The notes beneath the pieces are model-generated. The model was not told the DNA's origin and did no database searches. It worked only from the letters and a program-made list of their open reading frames with translations. Positions 50,374 to 58,608 of a stretch of 64,000 nucleotides of DNA are shown one piece after another; within the stretch, counting starts at the first letter, position 1; every line of letters starts with the position of its first letter. A program made the translations under genes and the position numbers. The DNA comes from Pelagisphaera sp964404745 (lineage in GTDB: Bacteria; Verrucomicrobiota; Verrucomicrobiia; Opitutales; Opitutaceae), in contig CAYOLG010000001.1 in the NCBI GenBank assembly GCA_964404745.1, forward strand, positions 124,001-188,000, given 5' to 3'.

Positions 50374-51792
50374 ATGGATACGAGGGAGGCATTCAAAAGT
50401 AATGGGCAGGGCCATGTCTTTGCTTATTGGGATGAACTTGATGAGCATGAGAAATCTTCCTTGCTCGAGCAGGCAAGCGAAATTGATCTCGGCGAGCTGG
50501 ATGGGCTAGTCTCCAAGCTGGTCAAGGGTGATTCGGCGGAACCGGAAGTTGATTACAGCGGGTTGAAGCCGGCCCCGTATGTGCCATTGCCGGAAAATTT
50601 GGACGAGGATCCGCAATGGAAATCCGCAAAGGAAGCTGGTGAAGCGGCGCTCAGAAACGGCAGAGTAGCTGCTTTTACAGTGGCCGGTGGTCAAGGTACG
50701 CGGCTGGGCTATGATGGACCCAAAGGAACGTTTCCAGTGACTCCGATCAAGAAGAAGACGCTTTTTCAGGTTTTCGCGGAGAAGATCCGAGCGACACGGA
50801 AACGTTTCGGTTGCCAGCTCCCTTGGTATATCATGACAAGCCATGCTAACCACGAGGCGACCACTTCTTTTTTCGAAGCGCATAATTATTTCGAATTGGG
50901 TGGGGATTCGGTTAGATTCTTTCGCCAAGGGCGCATGCCGGTGGTGGATTTTGAGGGTCGCATCCTGTTGGAATCGAAAGGGAAGATTGCCATGAGTCCC
51001 GACGGGCACGGAGGGGCCTTGAGAGCTCTCGATCGAAGCGGGGCCCTTGCGGAGATGGAGGGTAAGGGGATTGATTTGCTCAGCTACTTTCAGGTGGATA
51101 ATCCCCACGTTCAAGTTGCTGACCCGCGCTTCCTAGGTTTCCATATCCAGTCGGGTTCCGATATGGCGAGCAAGATGCTCCCCAAGGCCTATGAAAAAGA
51201 AAAGCTGGGCCATTTCTGCTTAAATGGGGACCGACTGGAGGTTATAGAATACAGCGATATGCCTGATGCTCTGACTGCTATGCGTGACAAGGACGGAAAA
51301 TTGCTATTCATAGCGGGAAGCGTGGCTATACACGTGATATCGGTACCGTTTATCCAAAAAATTGTGTCCGAAGGGGGTCCGATGTCTTTGCCCTTTCATA
51401 GAGCGGTAAAGAAAATTGCCTCCCTCGATGAGCAGGGAGCGCCTCAGATGCCAGATATGCCTAATGGCGTTAAATTTGAAATGTTCGTTTTCGATGCGTT
51501 GCCATTGGCTAGAAATTCGGTGATCGTAGAAACGACGAGATTGGGCGATTTTAGCCCGGTCAAAAACGCGACAGGAGTTGATTCCGCAGACAGTTGCCAA
51601 AAAGATCAGCAGAGATTATTCGCGAGTTGGCTCGCCCACGAAGGGGTGGAATTAGCTCTGGATGATGAGGGCGTTCCGATCAAGAAAATTGAAGTGTCGC
51701 CTTTGTATGGATACGATCAAGATAGCTTTAGCGATTCCTGGGCTTCTGGGAGGCCGTCGGTGGATTTTTCCCAGGACTCGTATGTAGATTGA
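50374..51792 (+). CDS. UDP-sugar pyrophosphorylase of the eukaryote-like UAP1/UDPGP type
   Basis: A 472-residue nucleotidyltransferase that makes UDP-GlcNAc or UDP-glucose from UTP and the sugar 1-phosphate. The nucleotide motif is AGGQGTRLGYDGPKG, with FPVTPIKKKTLFQ and later KIAMSPDGHGGALRAL and YFQVDNPHVQVADP (the metal/sugar segment), matching the UDPGP family found in eukaryotes, Planctomycetes and Verrucomicrobia rather than bacterial GlmU or GalU. Which sugar is used cannot be told; UDP-GlcNAc is favoured because of the N-terminal layout. It supplies envelope glycans and lies beside an FtsB-like gene. Confidence 0.9.
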   Translation: MDTREAFKSNGQGHVFAYWDELDEHEKSSLLEQASEIDLGELDGLVSKLVKGDSAEPEVDYSGLKPAPYVPLPENLDEDPQWKSAKEAGEAALRNGRVAAFTVAGGQGTRLGYDGPKGTFPVTPIKKKTLFQVFAEKIRATRKRFGCQLPWYIMTSHANHEATTSFFEAHNYFELGGDSVRFFRQGRMPVVDFEGRILLESKGKIAMSPDGHGGALRALDRSGALAEMEGKGIDLLSYFQVDNPHVQVADPRFLGFHIQSGSDMASKMLPKAYEKEKLGHFCLNGDRLEVIEYSDMPDALTAMRDKDGKLLFIAGSVAIHVISVPFIQKIVSEGGPMSLPFHRAVKKIASLDEQGAPQMPDMPNGVKFEMFVFDALPLARNSVIVETTRLGDFSPVKNATGVDSADSCQKDQQRLFASWLAHEGVELALDDEGVPIKKIEVSPLYGYDQDSFSDSWASGRPSVDFSQDSYVD

Positions 51793-51975
51793 TCGAATTT
51801 TTCCCAGCCGCGCAGCTAGGGTGGCATCGGCCGAAAAATTTGCGGAGACGCGCTTTTTATTTCTGATTAACGCAAATGGCGTTTTCGTTTCTTGCCTCTT
51901 CTAGAGGCGGAAAGAAACTGAGAGTCGCAAGGTCTACAAGTTGGTAGCGACGAGAGATAGGCCTGCCGATTCTAG

Positions 51976-53577
51976 ATGGTGCTAAATAGTGTAAATGCCT
52001 TAATCGTAGAGCCAGATTCGACTCGGGCTAGACGTCTGGCGGACTTGCTGGAAGGCATAGAAGACATCGATATTCATTGTTTGGTGGTCCATTCTCTGGC
52101 GATCGCTCGCAAGCGTTTAGCGGAGAATTCCATCGGTATTGTCCTGACTGGTCTGGAGATGATCGACGCAAGGGGCTTGGACTCCCTCGTGGCGATGAAT
52201 CCAGATCGCAACCGGATACCGGTAATCGCGATCGTGGAGGGATCAGAACCAGACGTTGTATTAGATGCAGTCAGAAGCCTTTCGGACGATTGCCTTTTTT
52301 GGTGCGATTTGGAAGAGGAAATGGTTCGGCATTCCGTGTACTATGCTCTGGAGCGAAAAGCTATGTTACAGCAAATAAGGAGTCGTCCAATAGAAGAGTC
52401 GAATGGCGAATTTCAGATAGTACTCGATAAGATACGGGACGCGATTTTCGTAGTTGGGCGACAGGATGGAGTTTTATTGTATTCAAACTTTAGGGCCAAA
52501 GAATGGTTTGGAGCCAACGTGGGGGAGGCTCTCGAGGACGTGCTAGAATACGGTTTGCTAGAGTCGGATGAAGTGGAGATGGAGATCACCACGCGCTATC
52601 CGTCGGTCCCGAGGGTGACCTTGCGGTCAGAAACTGTCAATTGGAGTGGAAGCGATGCTTGCCTGATTTCCTTGCGGGAGATTTCCAAACAAAAGAGGGC
52701 GGAAGATGCGTTTCTGGTCTCGCAGCGAAAATTGGAGCTAATCCAGTCGGGGGCTGGTTGCTGGATTTGGAACGCGACGACTAAAGAATTATTTCTATCG
52801 GAATCGATTTCTGGAAGCTTGGGGTACTGTGTAGAGATCGGGAGTCATACAGCCAGACCGCTCGAATCGCTGGTGCATCCGGATGATAAAGAAAAGGCGG
52901 AATCCTTTTTTGGAAGACTGAAAGGACGTCTTTCTCGCGACGAGGAAGTAGATTTTAGAATACGTTGCGCGGACGACTTGTTCGTTAGCATTGTCGTTAG
53001 AGGCGGGACGGAGTTAATAGGTATCGCTCTTGGGCATTTCGTGGGGGCAGCTTTTCGAACGGATGAAAAGCGCGAGGCCTATTTAAACGCGGAGGTCTTC
53101 GATTCCTCGGAGCAAGTGCCTTCTGAAGAGACCGAAGCCAACAATAGCGAATCGCTGAAACCGGGAAGGATTGCTTTGATAGTCGATGACGAAGAGGTTC
53201 TACGAAAGGCTTTGCAAACGATACTAGGTTCATACGGCTACGAAACCGTGCTCGCTGAAGACGGGTTAGAGGGAATTCGGGAGTATGAGCGAAATGCCGA
53301 TAGAATCGAAGTAGTGATTCTCGACGTGAACATGCCGAGAGTCGATGGAGGCAAGGTGTTTGAACGAATTCGATCAGATGGGAACTTTATTCCTATTATA
53401 ATGACGAGCGGAAACGATGACCGCCAAGCATTGCCGTTCAAAGATGGAGACAAAGAGAATTGCGACTTTCTGCTCAAGCCATTCGGCTTGGATGAAGTAA
53501 AGCGAGTATTGGATCGCTTTTTCGAGAAGACAGATAGATTGAATCGCTCTGGAAAGAGCCCATCAAACGGTTTGTAA
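51976..53577 (+). CDS. PAS-domain protein with a degenerate and an intact receiver domain
   Basis: A 533-residue signalling protein with no kinase domain. Residues 1-120 form a receiver-like domain in which the phospho-acceptor aspartate is replaced (IGIVLTGLEMID, Thr in place of Asp). Two PAS domains follow (about 140-245 and 250-365; LFLSESISGSLGYC and HPDDKEKAESFF). Residues 395-515 are an intact receiver domain: IALIVDDEEVLRKAL, phospho-acceptor aspartate in VVILDVNMPRVDG, MTSGNDDR and LLKPFG. It may act as a phospho-relay or output-less regulator, receiving phosphate from an unlinked kinase. It ends one base before the pdhC stop on the opposite strand. Confidence 0.82.
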   Translation: MVLNSVNALIVEPDSTRARRLADLLEGIEDIDIHCLVVHSLAIARKRLAENSIGIVLTGLEMIDARGLDSLVAMNPDRNRIPVIAIVEGSEPDVVLDAVRSLSDDCLFWCDLEEEMVRHSVYYALERKAMLQQIRSRPIEESNGEFQIVLDKIRDAIFVVGRQDGVLLYSNFRAKEWFGANVGEALEDVLEYGLLESDEVEMEITTRYPSVPRVTLRSETVNWSGSDACLISLREISKQKRAEDAFLVSQRKLELIQSGAGCWIWNATTKELFLSESISGSLGYCVEIGSHTARPLESLVHPDDKEKAESFFGRLKGRLSRDEEVDFRIRCADDLFVSIVVRGGTELIGIALGHFVGAAFRTDEKREAYLNAEVFDSSEQVPSEETEANNSESLKPGRIALIVDDEEVLRKALQTILGSYGYETVLAEDGLEGIREYERNADRIEVVILDVNMPRVDGGKVFERIRSDGNFIPIIMTSGNDDRQALPFKDGDKENCDFLLKPFGLDEVKRVLDRFFEKTDRLNRSGKSPSNGL

Positions 53578-53578
53578 G

Positions 53579-54853
53579 CTAGATAAACATCATAGCTGGC
53601 TGTTCGATAATCCTTTTGATAGCGTGTAGGTACTGGGCGCCGACAACTCCATCTACGACGCGATGATCGCAGCTTAGCCCGATGTTCATTATGTGAGCTG
53701 CTTCTATGCTGCCACTGTCTCGTACGACGGGCCGGGTGATGCTAGCGCCAACCGAAAGAATGCCAGCATTGGGCGTGTTGATGATTCCATAGAATCCTTT
53801 CACCCCAAACATGCCCAGATTAGTTACCGTGAAGGTGCTATTAGACATCTCGTTCGGAGATAGCTTTTTGGATCGAGCTTTGTCTATCAGCTCTTTCGCC
53901 TCGGTAGCGATGGCAGTAATGGACTTGGCATCGGCATTTCTAATAACGGGTGTCAAGAGGCCGTCTTCGATGGCAACGCCGAAGGCAATGTCGACTGTAG
54001 GATGCTGGCGAATCGTCCTGCCTTCCCATGATCGATTCATGGCGGGTACGCGTCGCAGGGCTTCAGTTGCTGCCTTGAGCAGGAAGTCGTTGACAGAAAT
54101 CTTGAGTTCCGGTTGCCCGTTGCCTGTTTCAGCGAGCTCGGTATTCAGCTGTTTCCTCAGTTCGAGGAGCGGGCCCACTTCTATCTCGGTTTCGAGGTAG
54201 AAATGCGGAGCGTTGTTCTTGCTCTCCTGTAATCGCTTGGCGATTACGGACCTCATTTGAGAAACGGGAATTTCCTCAGCCACGGCTATGCCGGGACCTT
54301 TTGAAACGATATCGGCTCCTCGGTCAACGCTTGGGCCAGTGGATTCCGCTCCCAATACGTCCTTTTTAACGATTCGGCCGTTGGGCCCTGTTCCGGTAAT
54401 CGTCGCCAGATCGATGCCCTTTTGCTCGGCCAGCTTTCGGGCTAAAGGCGATGCCTTGATTCGACTCGAATCCGTTTTACTGGTAACCGTTACCCTAGGT
54501 TCTTGAGTGTTTTCCAGAGATTGCGGGTTGCCGGTTGGCGATTCCTCTTTGGAATCGCAATCTGAAGGGGCAGGGGCGGCAAGATCGCTTGATTCGGCCG
54601 CCTCGTAGGTCTCGCCCTCTTCACCGATAGCGGCGATGGGAGATCCCACCGGTACTTGCGATCCGGTGGCTGCTATCTGCTTGATCAGAATTCCGTCATC
54701 AAAGGCTTCCAACTCCATCGTAGCCTTGTCCGTTTCGATTTCCGCGATGACATCGCCCGATTCGATCCGGTCGCCTTCGTTCTTCAGCCAGGTCGCGACA
54801 GTCCCCTCGGTCATGGTGTCGCTCAGTTTGGGCATGTCGATAATGGTGGCCAT
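53579..54853 (-). CDS. pdhC: pyruvate dehydrogenase E2 (dihydrolipoamide acetyltransferase)
   Basis: Core of the pyruvate dehydrogenase complex; moves the acetyl group to CoA. The 424-residue product has one lipoyl domain with the modified lysine in ETDKATMELEAF (Lys43), a hinge rich in Ser/Glu/Pro, the E1/E3-binding domain with ASPLARKLAEQKGIDLATITGTGPNGRI (about 130-165), and the catalytic domain with SNNAPHFYLETEI, TVTNLGMFGVKGF, and the active-site histidine motif SCDHRVVDG near the C-terminus. It is the last gene of the leftward pdhA-pdhB-pdhC operon. Confidence 0.95.
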   Translation of the reverse strand: MATIIDMPKLSDTMTEGTVATWLKNEGDRIESGDVIAEIETDKATMELEAFDDGILIKQIAATGSQVPVGSPIAAIGEEGETYEAAESSDLAAPAPSDCDSKEESPTGNPQSLENTQEPRVTVTSKTDSSRIKASPLARKLAEQKGIDLATITGTGPNGRIVKKDVLGAESTGPSVDRGADIVSKGPGIAVAEEIPVSQMRSVIAKRLQESKNNAPHFYLETEIEVGPLLELRKQLNTELAETGNGQPELKISVNDFLLKAATEALRRVPAMNRSWEGRTIRQHPTVDIAFGVAIEDGLLTPVIRNADAKSITAIATEAKELIDKARSKKLSPNEMSNSTFTVTNLGMFGVKGFYGIINTPNAGILSVGASITRPVVRDSGSIEAAHIMNIGLSCDHRVVDGVVGAQYLHAIKRIIEQPAMMFI

Positions 54854-54902
54854 AGCTTCTGATATTTTATTCGGTGATTAGCGTTTAGCGTAGAGTCGTC
54901 GC

Positions 54903-55877
54903 TCAGCAGATTTCCAAAGCCTTTTTGACGACCACATCGGCTTTGGGCAGTTGTATTTTTTCCAATGGTGGGCTGTAGATTGCGGGAGCGTCTAGCGCGG
55001 AGATTCTTTGAATGGGGGCGTCGAGGTAGTCGAAAGCCTGGTATTGAATAAGGTGGGAAATCTGAGAGCCAACTCCGCAGAAGGGTTTGTTTTCCTCTAC
55101 CAGTACTGCCCGATTCGTCTTTTTGACCGAATTCACTATGGTTTCCTCGTCCAGCGGGCGTATGGATCTCAAGTCAACGACATCGGCTTCAATTCCGTGC
55201 TTGGAACTGAGAATTTCCGCGGCTTCGAGGCAAACTAGAACAGAAGGCCCATGGGCAATTAGGGACAAATCGGAACCTTCGCGTTTTATATCCGCTTTCC
55301 CGAGAGGCACGACATAATCGTCATCGGGGACTTCTCCCTTGTTATTGTACATGATAGTGCTTTCCATCACGTAAACAGGGTCATTGTCCCGAATGGCTGA
55401 TTTCAACAATCCCTTGGCATCGTATGGAGAAGATGGGCACACGACTTTCAACCCTGGCGTATTAGCGATAAAATTCTCCGGAGTATGGGAGTGCGTAGCG
55501 CCTACGCCTGTCCCTCCGTTGGCGGGTCCCCTAATGACGATAGGTACGTTGATTAGACCCCCTGACATATAGCGAACGCTGGCCGCATTATTGATGATTT
55601 GGTCCCATGCGACGTAGGCGAAACTCCAGAACATCAGCTCCATGACTGGGCGGATGCCCAACATCGAAGCCCCAATTCCCATTCCAATAAACCCGGCTTC
55701 ACTAATAGGAGCATCGACGATTCGTTTGGGGCCGAATTTTTCAAGGAGCCCCTCGGTTACTTTGTACGCTCCATTGTATTGGGCGACCTCTTCGCCGATT
55801 ATGACGACATTCTCGTCTCTTTCGAGCTCGTCGATCATGGCATCTTTGAGGGCTTGGCGGTAGGTGATTTCTGGCAT
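54903..55877 (-). CDS. pdhB: pyruvate dehydrogenase E1 beta subunit
   Basis: The beta subunit of the thiamine-dependent E1. The 324-residue product has ITYRQALKDAMIDEL, VIIGEEVAQYNGAYKVT, the PISEAGFIGMGIGASM loop with the catalytic glutamate for TPP activation, FWSFAYVAWDQIINNAAS, HSHTPENF, and DLRSIRPLD. Length is standard. It lies 58 bp downstream of pdhA and 49 bp upstream of pdhC. Confidence 0.96.
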   Translation of the reverse strand: MPEITYRQALKDAMIDELERDENVVIIGEEVAQYNGAYKVTEGLLEKFGPKRIVDAPISEAGFIGMGIGASMLGIRPVMELMFWSFAYVAWDQIINNAASVRYMSGGLINVPIVIRGPANGGTGVGATHSHTPENFIANTPGLKVVCPSSPYDAKGLLKSAIRDNDPVYVMESTIMYNNKGEVPDDDYVVPLGKADIKREGSDLSLIAHGPSVLVCLEAAEILSSKHGIEADVVDLRSIRPLDEETIVNSVKKTNRAVLVEENKPFCGVGSQISHLIQYQAFDYLDAPIQRISALDAPAIYSPPLEKIQLPKADVVVKKALEIC

Positions 55878-55935
55878 GAAAAATTACTTTGTAGAAAGTT
55901 ACCGGTATTTAATTTACGACGACTAATGGGAGGAT

Positions 55936-57153
55936 TCAATCGTTGAAGAATATTCTTCCGCACGATGCCTTTTTGTCGGGATTATCCTCCTCCCAGTAAA
56001 CATCTTTGAGAATGTCTCCTTCCTCTGGAAATGAGCTCTCCTCTGCGAATTTAGCCGACGCTTCGGCTTCCGCTTTGGCCGCTTGATCGACTTCCTTGGC
56101 CCCTTCTTCGTCCAGTATCTTGGATTCGATTAAGTAGTCCTTGAACAGCGCCACGGGATCGTGGTTTTTGCGATAGTCCTCGATTTCCTCTTTGGTCCGG
56201 TATTTCTTGTGATTGGCGTCTGCAATTGAATGCCCTTGATACCGGTAGGTGTGGATCTCCAGCAGGGATGGCCGGGATTCCGTTTTGGCAAGATCCATTG
56301 CGGCTTTGACACCCTCTCTTACATCGAAAATCGACTCTCCATTAATCTGGGCCCAATTCATTTTGTACCCCTCTGCTCTGGCCGCAATCCCGGCGTCAGG
56401 GTGGGCGCTTGATCTGGCCTGCGAAGTGCCCATGGAGTATCCATTGTTTTCGACAATGTAAATCACGGGAAGATCCCAGAGAGCAGCGAGATTCAAAGAT
56501 TCGTGGAAAGCTCCCTGGTTGATGGCCCCGTCTCCCAAGAAACAAAGGGCGCATCCCTTGATGCCTTTGTACTTGAGAGCGTAGGCTAGCCCTGCTCCCA
56601 AGGGAGTTTGCCCGCCAACGATTCCGTGTCCGCCCCAATAGCGTTTGGAAGGATCGAAGTAGTGCATTGATCCACCCTTGCCCTTGGAGCAGCCCGTGGC
56701 TTTTCCATAGAGCTCGGCCATGCATTGGTCCATTCCCATTCCGACGGCTAAAGCGTGTCCATGATCTCGATACGCAGTTATAATGTGGTCGTTCTCTTCC
56801 ATCAAGGATACGCAACCGACGGCGATGGATTCCTGACCAATGTAAAGGTGAAGAAAGCCGGCTATTTTTCCTTGCTGGTAGGCTCTGAGTGACCGTTCCT
56901 CGAAGCGTCGAATTCTTACCATATCCCGATAAAAGCTAATAAGCTGATCTTGAGTAAGATCCGCGTTCACGGGCGATTTGGCTTCGCTCGATAGGTCTGC
57001 CTTTTCCGGTTTCTGGCGCGAGCTGGTCGGTTGAGCTGTCGTTTTGGTCACTTTGCGAGCTTTTGGTTGTTTGGAATGCGGGGAGACTGTTTGGAAATTT
57101 CCGGATTGATCAAGGCCATAGATCAGTGGGCTGTCCTGATTTCGGGAGCGCAT
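55936..57153 (-). CDS. pdhA: pyruvate dehydrogenase E1 alpha subunit
   Basis: Binds thiamine diphosphate and decarboxylates pyruvate. The TPP motif GDGAINQGAFHESLNLAALW...NN is intact, with RRFEERSLRAYQQGKIAGFLHLYIGQE, CSKGKGGSMHYFD, GTSQARSSA and YRYQGHSIAD. The start is uncertain: ATG 57153 (405 residues, 31 bp inside the NUDIX gene) is used, but GTG 57051 gives a more typical 371. In either case the first 80 or so residues are a Lys/Ser/Thr/Pro-rich, probably disordered tail, longer than the usual E1 alpha start. The active-site residues are all present. Confidence 0.93.
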   Translation of the reverse strand: MRSRNQDSPLIYGLDQSGNFQTVSPHSKQPKARKVTKTTAQPTSSRQKPEKADLSSEAKSPVNADLTQDQLISFYRDMVRIRRFEERSLRAYQQGKIAGFLHLYIGQESIAVGCVSLMEENDHIITAYRDHGHALAVGMGMDQCMAELYGKATGCSKGKGGSMHYFDPSKRYWGGHGIVGGQTPLGAGLAYALKYKGIKGCALCFLGDGAINQGAFHESLNLAALWDLPVIYIVENNGYSMGTSQARSSAHPDAGIAARAEGYKMNWAQINGESIFDVREGVKAAMDLAKTESRPSLLEIHTYRYQGHSIADANHKKYRTKEEIEDYRKNHDPVALFKDYLIESKILDEEGAKEVDQAAKAEAEASAKFAEESSFPEEGDILKDVYWEEDNPDKKASCGRIFFND

Positions 57154-57662
57154 TGCTGGGCGGAAGGGGAATCTGGCCCTATTACCTGCTCGTAGACGAT
57201 ATCCAGTGGCTTGCCCGGCGAGCAATCGGCTCGAACAGCGACGAATCCGTACCTGTGTTTATCGTAGATGTTCCAGAGGCAATGCCGGTCAGTTTCGGGT
57301 ATCTCGAGTGAATCGATTTCCTGACGCGTAAAGAAGGAGAATTGGCCCTCGTCGATAGGGCTAGGCAATTTTTCAATGGGTTTCGAGCAGCTGAAAAGGA
57401 ACATCAGCCAATGTCCCGATCCTTCGTAGGCTTTTTCTGAGATCATGCAGAAAAGATGCATTTGAGAGCACTTGACGTTTAGGCCGATTTCTTCTCTGGT
57501 CTCGCGGGTAGCGCATTCGTGCGGTGATTCTCCCGATTGCATGTCCAGTTTGCCGCCAATCGGACTCCAAAGCCCTTTGTTGGGGGCCTTATTTCTTTGA
57601 AGCATCAATAATTTACCGTCTGAGTTCTGAACGAAAACGAGGACACTGATCTTGTATTGCAT
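57123..57662 (-). CDS. NUDIX hydrolase
   Basis: A 179-residue pyrophosphohydrolase. The Nudix box reads GGKLDMQSGESPHECATRETREEIGL: the RE and EE catalytic residues are kept, but two extra residues separate the first glycine from the glutamate. The fold's first strand is KISVLVFVQNSDGKLLMLQR and the C-terminal part (about 100-179) contains DSLEIPETDRHCLWNIYDK. The substrate is unknown. ATG 57662 is preferred to 57692. The 3' end may overlap pdhA by 31 bp, so it probably heads the pdh transcript. Confidence 0.88.
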   Translation of the reverse strand: MQYKISVLVFVQNSDGKLLMLQRNKAPNKGLWSPIGGKLDMQSGESPHECATRETREEIGLNVKCSQMHLFCMISEKAYEGSGHWLMFLFSCSKPIEKLPSPIDEGQFSFFTRQEIDSLEIPETDRHCLWNIYDKHRYGFVAVRADCSPGKPLDIVYEQVIGPDSPSAQQCAPEIRTAH

Positions 57663-57782
57663 GGCCTTGGATAGTTTAAGGGCCTGAAACACCGCCTCGG
57701 GTCAAGGGCAATCCAAATAGCTTCGCGGAAAGCCCGGAATCAATGTCTTGCCCTAGCCTTACTATTGAATACGCTATTAAGA

Positions 57783-58379
57783 ATGTTTCAGTCATTTAGA
57801 GTGGGGGTGGCATCGGTTATAATAACGGTGCTGGCTAGCCCAGTTCTCTTGTCCTCCATCAGCCTGCGGGAGATCGAATTCAACAAGATCGATGAATTTG
57901 CGAACGAGGGAGAGTGGCTGGAATGCTCTTTGCTGCTAGAGGTGAGGAGAGATGCTAGCGATAGAGAGCGTAGACATCCTGATTACATAGACGGCATAGT
58001 GGTGAATCTCATGCTGGGTGTCGAGGTTGAGACACGATCGTCCAGTCAAGCCCAGTTCGATTTCTACAGCGCGGAAGCCAATCTGGTTTCCCTACCGGAA
58101 GGAAGGCACACAGTCCGTTTCTATCTGCCGCCCGAAATCGTGGAGCGAGACCGCATCGGTCAGCAACCACACTCGTACCTGATCCGATTAATGCGAGGAG
58201 ACCGCATTTTTACAGAAGCGGTTTCTCGCGAATTGGAGCGACCGAACGTGAGAGAGAGCTTCCTCACGCGTATTGACTCGGACGCCCCGAAAAACGAAGG
58301 AATACTTCTAGCCCAGCCTCACACGCCATTTGTTCTGGCTTATCCTGACGACACGCCTTCTTTCAAGGGCGTGGATTAA
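57783..58379 (+). CDS. exported pilus-locus protein, Amuc_1102-like by position
   Basis: A 198-residue protein with a signal peptide (FRVGVASVIITVLASPVLLSSIS, after MFQS) and a mature part rich in beta-strand (EWLECSLLLEVRR, IVVNLMLGVEVETR, GRHTVRFYLPPEIVE, YLIRLMRGDRIFTE). In Akkermansia the corresponding locus member, Amuc_1102, has an immunoglobulin-like fold; this protein occupies the same place and has a similar size, but the sequence match is not proved here. It is a candidate minor pilus or envelope component. The start is ATG 57783; a TTG at 57765 precedes it. Confidence 0.65.
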   Translation: MFQSFRVGVASVIITVLASPVLLSSISLREIEFNKIDEFANEGEWLECSLLLEVRRDASDRERRHPDYIDGIVVNLMLGVEVETRSSSQAQFDFYSAEANLVSLPEGRHTVRFYLPPEIVERDRIGQQPHSYLIRLMRGDRIFTEAVSRELERPNVRESFLTRIDSDAPKNEGILLAQPHTPFVLAYPDDTPSFKGVD

Positions 58380-58608
58380 GAGGAGCGGAATCCTGGGGTT
58401 TCCGAATAATCGTTTAGGCGGTAATGAGTAGCTTGTTCGGTTGATGACCATCAGAGTACCCGATCGATGGACTCTAAATTCCTGATTGGATTCAATTTCG
58501 GTATCTTTACAGGGTTTTCCTATTTAGACATTAGGTAATAACTCTCGTCTGTCAGGAGATTTTTCTTGTGCCGACTGGTAATCTTCAAAAAATAGTAAAC
58601 TCTGAATA
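58380..58608. other. gap between the first two pilus-locus genes
   Basis: 229 bp with no supported gene. It is T-rich near the PilM start and may hold a second promoter for the pilus operon; I see no clear -35/-10 or -24/-12 pair. Confidence 0.4.
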
